Source of the DNA: Scytalidium lignicola
Lineage: Eukaryota; Ascomycota; Leotiomycetes
Assembly: GCA_002812745.2 (NCBI GenBank)
Contig: NCSJ02000059.1
Location: 1-64,000 of the forward strand
DNA: 64,000 nt
Reading direction: 5' to 3'
Below are positions 36,923 through 46,717 of this stretch, piece by piece (the first letter of the stretch is position 1; every line of letters begins with the position of its first letter). The notes under the pieces were generated by a model. It made no database searches. It was not told the origin of the DNA and was given only the letters and a program-made list of their open reading frames with translations. A program made the translations under genes and the position numbers.

Positions 36923-38199
36923 AAACAAAACGGAATGCATCCATTTATAGACATACAGTTAATATCTATCGATCACAAGGTTTAAGATGTTTCCCAATAT
37001 CCGGATTCGAGAGTGCCAACTACTTTTCTTAGTTGTCTTTATCATTAGAAGTCAACTATGCAATTAAAGCCTCTTCGATTTACAAAAAGACCTGGAAAAC
37101 CGCATTAGCAATCATGAATATAGAGTGATCTGTCTGGTTTTGACAAATATCGCACTTTCAAGACCCGATGTCAGAGCCTACGGCGGCATGCCGTGCATCG
37201 CCTTCTTACTCCTTGTCTACTGGAGATGAGGGTGACCTAAGCACTAATGCCTCGAATCGAGGAGACAACTTTGGCTGAAGGTACTTAACCTTCCCCGAAA
37301 AGCTCTCGTGCCGGCATATCGTGGATAGAATCCATGTATCTAGAGGGATGGGGATGAAAAATACGCTGGATTCTATGTTTCGACATTGCATATCTCTGAT
37401 ATCGGTATTAAAGTCCAATGTTAGGTCAAATCTATTTCAAGGCAAATATCACGAGCCTGAAATTGACGATTACCTTTATAGTGTGAAACCGATTTTGCAT
37501 TTAACTGTATTACACTACACTCTTTAGAAATACTATTTCCTATTCAATCGTTGTCAGAGTACGCCAATCTCTATTTTTAGTAACCTTATTTTTTAAGTGC
37601 GCAAGATCGCCCACGCCAAACGCCTTACGCCTTCTGCATCAGACTTCGCCTCGACTCAGACCGTCCTTTTTATATAGAAACGACCGTGCAAACAACAAGT
37701 ATAGTTTTTTTAATCATGATTCCTCACCGTAAGCTGCTTGTTGCGCCTACGTTTTAGGGGCATAAGAAATGTGGATAAATAGTGTTTTAGGGAGAGATTC
37801 TTTCCTCGGACCCCAACGATATGCTAGTAACGTGATTTTAAGGCTGAATGGCTAGCCCACAATAGGCAATAATGATTACAGAGTCCCTTGCAGTTCCCAT
37901 CTTAAACACCATCCACGACATTCAAATACCTAGGCTATGTGTGGCACTGTCATTAGAAACTTATTATTATCCAGCTTGTTTCATATTCACCGCAAGATAG
38001 TGACCAAGCTTGTCATTGGAGACTTAGTTACATCGGGTTGAGGAAGCGGAAAGAGGTCTCAGCTTAGCTTCCATTTCACCCACAGACATACCCCCTACTT
38101 GCTTCTCCATTATTGGAAATGCCATACCACAAATCTTGGCCTATCCAACAAGGTTATCACCTATCTTAAGAAAAGGGAAGGGGGAGTCTGTAATCAAAG
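36923..38199. other. Intergenic region upstream of the bZIP gene
   Basis: About 1.3 kb with no supportable gene. It contains T-rich 3' UTR sequence of the CCDC90-type gene, then ordinary promoter-like sequence with ACCACCC and CTTCTCC patches before the bZIP start. Open frames on either strand are under 75 codons and without motif. Confidence 0.55.
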
Positions 38200-39777
38200 A
38201 TGTCCGGGGAGGGGCCTGCCTCGGGCTCAGGCTCGAGAGAGTCCTTCAGTTCCTTCTGGCAGAACTCAGTCAATAAGCTGTCTTCTAAGACAGTAAAGTT
38301 CATGCCCAATGTAACTAAACCAAATACAGGTAATCCAGATTCCACCATTCTCATTCCTTATTCGTTTACTCTTTCCCTTAAAGTTGTCCTATTTTCGTTA
38401 CGTTTCCTACCCCGAAGTATATTTTAACGGCTTTCCGCCAACCAATATCCATATATATATGCATACATGTCTTCACGAACTCTATCTCAATCATTCTCAG
38501 CATCTGCTGGTACTAGCCAATTATTTGGTGCTAATATAACTTTTATAGGGCAAGGAGAAGAAGGTACTGATGATCCTACCTTGCAGCAGAAGAAACAACA
38601 CCGGAGAGCACAAGTTCGGAAGGCACAAATGTGAGTTCTTTGGTATTCTCCTTTTGTTGTGTGTTTACTCGGCCGCTCTGCAGCCTTTTCAATGCAATGA
38701 ACCGTGTTTACTGACATGTGCAGTGAGCACCGTCAACGCAAACAGAACTACGTCAAGTTCCTAGAGGAGGACGTGAAGCATCTTCGAGAAATGATTGCCG
38801 GTGTCGAAACAGAGAAGGCCTTCCTGAGGGTAGAGAACTCGGGCATTAAGACTTCGCTCATGAATGCAAATATCCCTTTTGACCACTTAGCTCTCTCTCA
38901 AGAGAGTCACAACAGTTCTCCAAGTCAGCTAGAGAACTTCAATAACTACTCTCCCATAAGTGCGCATTCTCATAGTCATAGTGGTTCCTCACCTAGCAGT
39001 ATCGTCAGCATGAAGTTTGACCACATGATTTATGGTCATTGCCTCCAAGTTAGCAATAGCCATAGTTCTTCGCCTATCAAACCAGAGTCATTGCCACTGA
39101 ATAACCTGAACCTCAACAGCATTCCTCCAAACGCTTCTTTAAGTTTTGACCCTGGAGTGGGCCCTTCAAGCATGACACAAGGATATACTAATGCCGGTGC
39201 TGCTCTTCACCAGTCTCATACTAGGCAACCGTCACAAACAGGGCTAAGTGTTCCCCCTCAACTTGATATCTCATCCATAGCGATCAACTTCATCCTAGCG
39301 TGAGTTTTCTTCCTCAATCTCACGAACCCTTATAGAAACTCTAAAAAACTAATCGGGCTTCACATACTCAGACTTGAACACCCTTGTCGAAAGCATTTCC
39401 ACGCTTCGCAACCTACGAGTGAATGGGATCCCAAAACCTCTGAATCAAACCACGAACTCATGGCTAGCACTATTCTCTATGCACATGCCCCGCCAAGTGT
39501 CTTCGACGATCTTGATAACGCAAGCTGGCCCTCACCCCCTTTAGAACTCTCCGAACTTCTCGCCATGTCTCAGTCTTTAAACAGCTCCGATTTTGAAATT
39601 ACTCCTGTGCAAGCGTGGTTCTTGTTGCAGCAGAATTACAAAATGGCTGTTGTACTAAGAAGCCTTGATACGTTGAAGCATGAACTCAGTGGGCTGGTGG
39701 ACTGTTGGGGATTTGGAGCCGTGCTTGATAGGAATTCGTTCTGGGCGGTTACTAAAAGGATATTGGAAGGCCAGTGA
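38200..39777 (+). CDS. bZIP transcription factor with atypical basic region
   Basis: Four exons: 38200-38329, 38549-38630, 38724-39299 and 39372-39777 (1194 nt, 397 aa). The basic region is HRRAQVRKAQIEHRQRKQ (about residues 61-78), followed by the zipper-like NYVKFLEEDVKHLREMIAGV. The C-terminal half holds a region conserved among one fungal bZIP group: LEHPCRKHF, then SWPSPPLELSELLAMSQSLN and EITPVQAWFLLQQ. Splice joins are in frame; exon 2 is only 82 nt. The position normally held by an invariant Asn (NxxAQ) is Val here, so DNA specificity may differ from Yap-type factors (inference). Known general role: sequence-specific DNA binding as dimer in the nucleus. The target genes are unknown. 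Confidence 0.9.
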
Positions 39778-40420
39778 GGTTTAAGTAGTGGGGATACGAA
39801 TCTGAACACGAATGCGAACTACAAAGCTATGATCCCTAGAAGTAGGAAGAAGGGAGACGGCTGGCCAGATCGAGTGCGATTGTGAAGTTGTTAGGTCCAA
39901 AAGTGGGATGACCAGAACCATTAATTTTTCCTCCATTAAAGTGAACAACGGCAAACTGGCCCCTGTTTTGGAGGGTTTTGGTCGCTGCTTTCGGTAGCCA
40001 GCTTGCCTGAATCTCACGCTGCCTTAACGCTTGTGTACTTGAAGGCCACAGCGACCACGGCCCTTAAGCGAGCGGGAAACGCCATGGCACTCCTCGTCAG
40101 TGGTCATTGCTGGAACCTATTTTCAGATTCTCGTTCTTGAAGATCATTCTTAAGGAGGGGAGCTAAAAATGGATGCCCTTTATACAAATTGTAATGGCCG
40201 CCCTCTTGCTTGTTCTCTTATTGTTTCTTCTTTCTTTTACAAACTTCTAACTTTTTTTNGCTCCTCTGCAAACCTTTCATATTAACGTTTACTTCATTAT
40301 TGCTTGCTTTTTCTTTCTTATTTGGTTTCTAGATTGACCAATTTTTGCTAATTACTTTTTTTTTTTGACTTGATATCCTTTCTCTTGGCAAATCTAGTTA
40401 TCATGAATTGCTGTTGCTAA
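39778..40420. other. Intergenic region between bZIP gene and recombinase remnant
   Basis: About 640 bp. The first half is the bZIP 3' UTR, and the second half is T-rich with long T runs and an N at 40259. Base composition shifts markedly toward AT from about 40200, marking the left side of the remnant region. I see no clear element boundary or target-site duplication. Confidence 0.5.
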
Positions 40421-41930
40421 TTAGCATCAGCTTCTTCGCCTAACAGCAGCGATGAGTCTGATTTCGAGGACCTCTTTGACAGGAATCTTGAAGTGACTGA
40501 TGATGATACTGATCTGACGGATTCAGATATTCATGCAAACATCGATACTGATTCTGATGAAGAAGACTTATCGGAATTATCATGTAGCGATGAAGAGGAG
40601 AACGAGCATCCGCCTGAATATTACCTTGATCAAGAAAATGACTCTGATGAATCTTCTGACGATGACTATTATAGGCTGAATTCCTGTGCTTTACTTGACT
40701 TGATAAAGGAAGGATGGGATGAGTATGTCCTTGCTTTGTCAATTAGGGCTGTCTTGTAATTAGTTTAGCTAATTAGTTTATAGTTTTTGCTGATATACAA
40801 AAAGGGATTCTACGAAAGTGATGTAAATATTTACTCATCGTATGGCTTAGTCCTTCTTTGACTGGTTCCTAGGTCGGTGCCGGGGGAAGAATTAGAAGGT
40901 TAAAAGGTACTAAGTCAGAGGATAGCCTTGGGACTTATTGGAAGCTTTTTCGACTTGTATACGAGGAGAATATAGGTTGAAAAATAAATAAAGAAATTAA
41001 TCTTAAAGTATATTGCGTAAGAAGCATTTTTTTNGCACTTTTCATTTAATCTGGTATAATATTTAAAGTTAAGACATGATTGTTATTGTGCAGATCTTGC
41101 TGAAACTAGCTAAAAGATATAAGTTATCAAAGAACAAAAAAGAGAAGATGGCGATGTATGTTGAAGATCTTGTTAAAGTTTTGCAGACTAATTTGACAAC
41201 GACAAAGCTCAAATACATGCATGGTTGGCAGTGGATACAAATTACACTTTTCCATTATTTAGCTGTTATTTTGGGAAACAGACCTGATGTGTTGCTTAAG
41301 CTTGACTATTGTTATATTGTAGTGACCTTGCTTTACGACTCAAATGGTGGACTGCATTGAATCTTAATCGAATTTATACTTGAATTTACAAAGCAATACC
41401 TTGGCATGAAAGAAAAGTAAGTCTTTAGAGGTATACGTTACTCGACATTGTTTTAGATTTCTTTCTGATGATAAAACTAGAATTATATATTTGCTGCTTG
41501 AAGTTATCTTTGATCTCTCTTTCCTGCTCAGTTTTTATGTTGTCTTGTTTACTATCATTTTTGCTGATAAGGCGTTCTTTGCGTTAAACTTCATACGTGC
41601 CGAGGATATAAGCAAGTTAGACATTCCTTAGGGTTATGAGCAGGTATCCTTACATCTGAAACCAGGCATGGCTGATGTTCTCATCTTTGGGAAGTTTATC
41701 AAGACTCTTTATGGGTAGGAAATCTTGCCTGATCAGAGATTACCATATGCTACGCTTTTGTGATGGATGAAGAGGCTTGGGGTGCTCATAGGATTTCCAC
41801 AGATCACGTGCTTTTATTGTCTTCGATATAATGTATGTAATGTGTTTAACCAAAGTGGTTAGTATTTTACCTTTCTTACATCTTACATCTTACATCTTCT
41901 TTCTTGTAATATTTCAAATTTGTAGTAGTA
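40421..41930 (+). pseudogene. Broken DUF3435/FluG-type tyrosine recombinase
   Basis: Separate reading frames line up in order with a DUF3435 protein. An acidic N-terminus (40421-40759) has TDSDIHANIDTDSDEEDLS, NEHPPEYYLDQEND and SCALLDLIKEGWDEY. A piece at 40873-40977 reads RRLKGTKSEDSLGTYWKLF. The region 41076-41420 reads KLAKRYKLSKNKKEKMAMYV and ILGNRPDVLLKL, then continues past a TGA as ILIEFILEFTKQYLGMKEK. A last piece (about 41550-41850) contains ADKAFFALNF, GYEQVSLHLKPGMADV, LPDQRLPYATLL and FYCLRYNV. GNRP matches the first catalytic Arg box and LRY the second. Stops and frameshifts break it, and the catalytic Tyr region is not seen. Several stops fit CGA to TGA or TGG to TAG. DUF3435 proteins include the captain recombinases of Starship elements. 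Functionally dead (inference). Confidence 0.85.
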
Positions 41931-42239
41931 TAACAGCAAACAGGGGAATCGTAAGTCACCACCTTGGTTTTGGAGAAGGGACATTATTAACGGAAGTAGT
42001 AACTATTGTACCCGATACCAGTAAGCTTGCTCCTACGCGATATGGAAGTGAAGTGTAAGAAATCTCTGAAACGCCATTCTAGATCAGACGCGGAATAAAG
42101 AGTAATAGGTGTATTTGGATATAGATGATATGGCGCGTCCTCAATTCCCTAATATAAATTCATCCTAATGTCGAGACGATAGTAGAGCTAATAATAAAGT
42201 GGCATTATGTTCTTGGACTAATTACGAGTGTTAACCCAA

Positions 42240-42475
42240 TTGGCCCTAGGACATATAGGTCCTAGTATCGTGCATAAGCCTAAGACAAGTGTCCTGCAGT
42301 AAATGATCAGATGGGACACCGTTGCTGTGACTGGGGAAGTCCTGGTGCGCTAAGCCTGCTCGGTGGATGGTCCTAAGCTTGAATCTGTCCTGGGGCAGAT
42401 GTGCCAGGACAGAAACCCTTCTGGGACAGCCATGCCAAGAATGCATTTGTGGAGATCTTGCCACGTGGTATGGTT
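42240..42475. other. GC-richer patch with stem-loops inside the remnant region
   Basis: Base composition is clearly higher in GC than the flanking AT-rich DNA. Two hairpins are visible. CTAGGAC and GTCCTAG flank a short AT loop near 42247-42266. The nine-base arms CTGTCCTGG and CCAGGACAG at 42385-42412 enclose a ten-base loop. The motifs CCTGG and CCAGGAC recur. This may be part of another decayed short element. I find no coding function and no box-A/box-B pair convincing enough for a tRNA-derived SINE. Confidence 0.4.
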
Positions 42476-42483
42476 ACAAGTAT

Positions 42484-42614
42484 CTACTGTGGTCGAAGGA
42501 TAAATAATTAGCACCCCTGCCGTTCGCTAGAAGGGATTACAGCCAATAATATTGCTGGAATCAAGGGTTTTGGGCTTACTAGGGTGCGAATTATTTATCC
42601 TTACAACCAAGTAG
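42484..42614. mobile_element. MITE-like element with terminal inverted repeats
   Basis: A 131-bp segment bounded by inverted repeats of about 34 bp. The left arm contains AAGGATAAATAATTAGC and the right arm, reverse-complemented, AAGGATAAATAATTCGC, followed in both by ACCC. The outer parts (CTACTGTGGTC versus CTACTTGGTTG) are similar but diverged. The interior is about 60 bp and non-coding. It is too short to be autonomous, so it fits a miniature inverted-repeat element. Target-site duplication cannot be decided because the outer edge is blurred. Confidence 0.75.
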
Positions 42615-42659
42615 CCATAGCCGCCTTTGCCCCGCAATCTCGAGCCTAGCTCACAGACC

Positions 42660-43201
42660 ATCCCAGGCACACTGATCTAGAGACTAGTTTTGCCACTTAC
42701 TACACCAATCTTGACCTTGCTCTTTGAGGACAAGAGAATATTCTTTGTTGATATACGTCGGTAGTCGAGTTCCTTAGACCAGATAAACCATATGCTAGCC
42801 AAGACTTGCGATGTCAGCAAGAGCAGCATTAGAAAAGGTGATATTTAACTTACTTGGCTAACTATATATATTATCTCCTGTTCTGCTAGATAGATTAATT
42901 CAAGTAGCAAATTTACTATCGAGAATCTTATATACTCAGTAAACATGTAGATTGTATTTTTGAATAAATAACGTTCATAGATATTAACGAAATTGGGGTG
43001 TTGTATTTCGAGAAGACAATAAACTTCATCACTTTCAGATACGACACCAAAGGTCCTTATCACCCGGATTTCTGTCCTATTATTACAGAGGACAAGTAAG
43101 TAACCTGCAAATTCGCAAAACCGGAGCTGCAATTCTGATTCCCTTTGTCTTGTTGCTGCATATGGGGAAATGTCAAGGTCCGATAAACGCGACCTTAACA
43201 A
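42660..43201 (-). pseudogene. Broken protein kinase copy
   Basis: The minus-strand frame at 43201-42845 contains kinase N-lobe sequence: EVYCLLEIQHPNFVNIYERY (helix C to beta4) and FKNTIYMFTEYIRFSIVNLL (hinge region), then EQEIIYIVSQV. After a stop it resumes in another frame at about 42830-42690 as IWFIWSKELDYRRISTKNIL, with SSKSKVKIG; a catalytic-loop equivalent is degenerate (YRRIS for HRDIS). No ATP-binding Lys or DFG is visible. This is therefore a truncated, frameshifted kinase remnant, not a gene. It differs from the intact kinase at 30948-31970. It lies between two short inverted-repeat elements, which could mean repeated insertion into a dead region. Confidence 0.75.
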
Positions 43202-43235
43202 GATAGGGATTTACAAGATCAAGACTGAACATTAT

Positions 43236-43405
43236 CTACGGAATATTCTCAAATATAACATAAATGAGCCAAACTAGCTATAGTAATAATAACTACATTT
43301 GATTATTGATATCAATACTAAAACACAAGTCTTTCGGCAATCATACTTCTTGAAGTTAAATGACCCACTTGGCTCATTTGTGTTATATTTGAGAATATTC
43401 GGTAG
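43236..43405. mobile_element. Short hairpin element with 37-bp inverted repeats
   Basis: A 170-bp segment with nearly perfect terminal inverted repeats (43236-43272 and 43369-43405). Both contain GAATATTCTCAAATATAACA in the left arm, or the same with one change (T to C late in the arm) on the right, followed by AATGAGCCAA. Arms start CTACGG on the left and CTACCG on the right. If TA at 43237-43238 and 43403-43404 is the target site, the element would be Tc1/mariner-type. This is a guess. The interior is AT-rich and non-coding. Confidence 0.75.
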
Positions 43406-44176
43406 TCCAAGCGGCATTGCCACCGGGACCTATGAAGTGCTGATCTATCTCAAGTGGTAAATCCGGAAGATACCAACCGTAGTTGCAAAAGTGGAGTGGA
43501 TGCAAGGAAGAGAAACGCATGTCACTAGAATCCAATTAGCAGTGGTCAAAATCTGCCCCCAAGACGGATTATGAATTATCCATGCTAATCCACTGCGATA
43601 TCGTTGAATCTTTCCAGGGACCTGGAATGGTGTGTTTAAGCTCCCATTCTTGCTTATCGTAGAAGTCCGAAATATCAACGGGGTGATAAGCGCGGGCAAG
43701 TAGAAGCGGGTCAAAAGATGCTTAGGATTGCCCGCCAACAGAGATTTAGTTAGATAAGCGCGGACGACTAGAGTCGGGGTAGTGTACCAGAGTTACAAGG
43801 ATTCATAAAGAACTGGATTTTCGAGGCTTCTTTAGGAGTATGGATTAGGCATATATTCTAAATTACGATAGAGTCAAATTTGATATAAGGGAGTGTGTCA
43901 TATAGAGAATGGGTAATTAAACACAGGTTCTTTACCTGTATCCTATATAGAAACTAGCCACAGATTTTNGTGGTCATGAAAGGTGCTGAACACAAAATAT
44001 AAACTTCTTACCAGTCGTTGTTGAGATTATAGGAGATATTGCACAAAACTAAAACAAGAACTTTAATCCCTTTCCATCTAAGGTATGTAGAAAAANGAAA
44101 AATAGCATAACACCGCTGAAAATTTGACCTAACTTCAATACTTAAAGCAAATTATCAATTTCCAGTCTTTCTGACC
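43406..44176. other. Remnant DNA and promoter region before the Rid-family gene
   Basis: About 770 bp. A 97-codon minus-strand frame at 43445-43738 has no recognised motif. A roughly 28-base motif beginning GATAAGCGCGG occurs at about 43684 and again at about 43754, with moderate similarity (both continue with ASTAGA-like and CGGG-like steps), so it may be a decayed tandem. The rest is AT-rich and includes N at 43969 and 44096. No gene is called. Confidence 0.5.
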
Positions 44177-44578
44177 ATGAGCTATCATCAGTATGACGGC
44201 CCAGCAGGTGATGCTGCAGAAGCCCACGGCTATTCCAATGTTGTCATACTTCCAATTCCCTCTCAAATCGTCGTCACGGCAGGCCAGCCAGGTCTTGATT
44301 TGAAGACCGGCAAAGTCGTCACGACATCCGCAGAAGATCAAATCTCAGCAGCATTCGACTGTGTTGAGGCGGCATTAACGAAGGCTGGCGTCTCGAAGGG
44401 CTTATTAGGAGTCCACAAATTTCTCACGTTCATGTTAGATACGGACCTCGAACCAGTCATGATGGAGATTTGGAGGAAGAGGTGCCCGGGTCATCGACCT
44501 ACATGGACTTGCGTTGGCGCATCAAAACTATGCCTTCCGGGTATGATTGTTGAGATTCAAGCGGAGGCAACCATGTGA
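44177..44578 (+). CDS. Rid/YjgF/YER057c/UK114-family protein
   Basis: A single exon of 133 aa, the standard size for the Rid family. Motifs include VTAGQPGLDLKTGKVV at about residues 33-48, where other members have SGQ, and the helix LGVHKFLTFMLDTDLEPVMM. The C-terminal RPTWTCVGASKLCLPGMIVE and IQAEATM match the strand region of the trimer. RidA enzymes carry an Arg in PARSCV, used to hydrolyse imines/enamines; here the corresponding residue appears to be Trp (PTWTCV). The protein may therefore belong to a Rid subgroup without that Arg, and RidA deaminase activity is doubtful (inference). It is cytosolic, with no targeting signal visible. It sits alone at the right edge of the remnant DNA. 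Confidence 0.88.
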   Translation: MSYHQYDGPAGDAAEAHGYSNVVILPIPSQIVVTAGQPGLDLKTGKVVTTSAEDQISAAFDCVEAALTKAGVSKGLLGVHKFLTFMLDTDLEPVMMEIWRKRCPGHRPTWTCVGASKLCLPGMIVEIQAEATM

Positions 44579-45373
44579 ATATCAAAAGTGCATAAAAGGA
44601 GCGAGATAGATGGGTTTTAGAATCATTACTGTAGGCTGGCACTCTTGCGTATTGATCTCACGTTTTATATGCACTAGAATTTTTATGGTTAGCTATATTA
44701 TGATCCCTCTAGCATATTTTAGCATGCCCATTAGAGAATTTAGCATTGGGTAGCCAGGCTCTGTATATCGTGGTGCTTGCTTCCTCTGTTGATGCGACAA
44801 TCATCAGCTCACTGCACTGGGAATTTGGGATCATGTTACATAAGACGTGCAGAGATCATCCCAGTTTGCCATGCGATCCTAACAGTATTTGAGATAATTA
44901 GCTTCTGTACAGTACAGTATAAAATGTGCCGATTTGGTCCCGTAAGATCACGTAACTATCTTAGCTTCTACAGTAATTAATTACCTCTTCAGGATTACCC
45001 TCTCACAGTTTTTCATTGGTAGAAGTAAGCAATGGGTTCCTGGTCTAGAGAGTTGCATTACTAAATAGTTCCAGTAGATAGTGAGATAAAATAGAACAAG
45101 ACAGAACTTCCAAAGGGCATTATAAGTAAGCTAAGAAAATAGTATCATTCAGGGGTAAGATTACTCCCTCACAAATTCGAATAACGGCTAAGAGGAAGTA
45201 TGGATCCATGAAAGCTAAAAGAATACTATAAAGAACTTAGGAAAAAGAAAACTCGATGATTATGTAGAAGGTCTCTTTCGATTATAAATTAAATAAGATT
45301 AATCTCATATATGATTAAGCAAGACCTCCAGTTTGTTCGTAGCTGAGGAGTAACTTCGAGATCTATGAGACAC
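44579..45373. other. AT-rich convergent intergenic region
   Basis: About 795 bp between two facing stop codons. It is AT-rich with a GTACAGTACAGTAT motif at 44907-44920. No gene visible. Confidence 0.6.
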
Positions 45374-46717
45374 TTAAACACTGTTGGGATAAATTGCCAT
45401 TCCCTGCCACCCCTGTCTACTGCCCAGCGAAGTCAAATTCAAGTTCTGCACCACTGAGGGTGTCTTCCCGCTGTTACTCCCGGCCAAGCTGGTAACACTG
45501 ACAGCTGGGCTGCTTCTGAGGGAGTATAACCAAGTGCGATCTGCTTTGCTATCAAACGATCCCATGTCAGCAGCATCGGTATGAACAGTATCCTTGATAG
45601 TACCAGTCCAGGGGTCGATGATAGTTATGACGGGATTGCCAGCATCGATAGCGTAGATAGAATCGAAACGTGGTGCATAGACAGTCCAGCAGACTGCACT
45701 TTGTCCAGCAATAGTGACACGATCCGCGACGGAAACCTTGAAGTCGAAGGATATATGTAGCAAGCTGACACCAAATGAAGGATCAGAGACTACAGCTTTT
45801 GAATCATCGCCGAGGAAGTTGAGACTGAAATCAAGTGCGAGTTCTGAGGGCTGAGAGATAACAGGCTTGGTAGAGATCTGACCGTTGAAGAACACAGGGT
45901 ACACGTAGAAGAACCCTGGATCCACGCCGTTTCCCTTGATTGATACAAAGACTGCTGTCTGAGATGGATTGAATACTATGTCTGATGCTGTACCTGGAGG
46001 ACCGATTGGAGGAGTAGTTTGATTGAGTGGGATTTCGCGCAGGCCACCAAGAGCAGTGAGACCCTTTGCATGGTCTGCATGGAAGCAGGCTACACCAGCA
46101 ACAGCACCGCCATTTATGACACAGACTATTGCACAGTTAGGATGGTGTCAACATGACTAAAGGAAACTCGAGATGTTTCCGGAGGTACGTACCTGTTTTT
46201 AATCTTGATGAGTAGGCAACAGAGGAAGGAAACTCGCCGCCTGAGGACACTGGTTTTCCAACTAGTGTTGGATGGTACGGGTCATTTTTATTAATAAAGA
46301 ACATTGAAATTGTGTTGCTACCGGGATTGACGGTGAATAGGTACTGTATGTCTATTAGCACTGTCACTTGAGGATAGGGAACGTGGAATACTCACATCCT
46401 CAGAAACAACAACAGCATCTTGGGTAAACAATGTGTCTATAGCTTATCAGCATCCATACATTCAATCTTTCAAGTGTCATTAACCTACCAGCTACACCAG
46501 GTGTATTCACAGCAGTCAATCCATACAACCCCACACCTTCAGTAGAGGTTCGTACAGGTTCAGACAGCTTGCCGTCGTTGATGTCGATCTTCAGAGACAC
46601 AATACTAGCTCCAGCTGGGTTGTTATCAAGGAAATAAGCCGCTCGATGATCAGACCTTGGCATAAGAGCCGCAGCGGAGACCAGAGTTGGCACTAGGAGA
46701 ATGAGACGTGAAAGCAT
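45374..46717 (-). CDS. Secreted beta-propeller protein (lactonase-like, 3-carboxymuconate cyclase-type)
   Basis: Four exons: 46717-46489, 46436-46396, 46343-46193 and 46125-45374 (1173 nt, 390 aa). Exon 2 is only 41 nt (DTLFTQDAVVVSED). A signal peptide is evident (MLSRLILLVPTLVSAAALM). The body consists of repeated blade-like strands: AAYFLDNNPAGASIVSLKI, YLFTVNPGSNTISMFFINK, SSVAYSSRLKT, TASDIVFNPSQTAVFVSIKG and TWLYSLRSSPAVSVTSLAGS. This is the pattern of fungal secreted beta-propellers with similarity to 6-phosphogluconolactonase/carboxymuconate cyclase proteins. A precise enzymatic role is unknown; many such proteins are secreted without a shown substrate. The splice joins were found by frame. 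The short exon 2 is the least certain part. Confidence 0.8.

Noticed and set aside
41831..42058. 75-codon frame after the recombinase remnant
   Set aside because: Overlaps the end of the remnant and contains a (CTTACAT)3 repeat at 41875-41895; not a separate gene.
42246..42464. 72-codon frame on the minus strand
   Set aside because: Sits across the GC-rich stem-loop patch, with no motif. Frame is likely a by-product of composition.
40421..44176. Complete Starship or other large mobile element
   Set aside because: Only the recombinase remnant is seen. No cargo genes, ends or target duplication are visible in this window, so only a relic is claimed.
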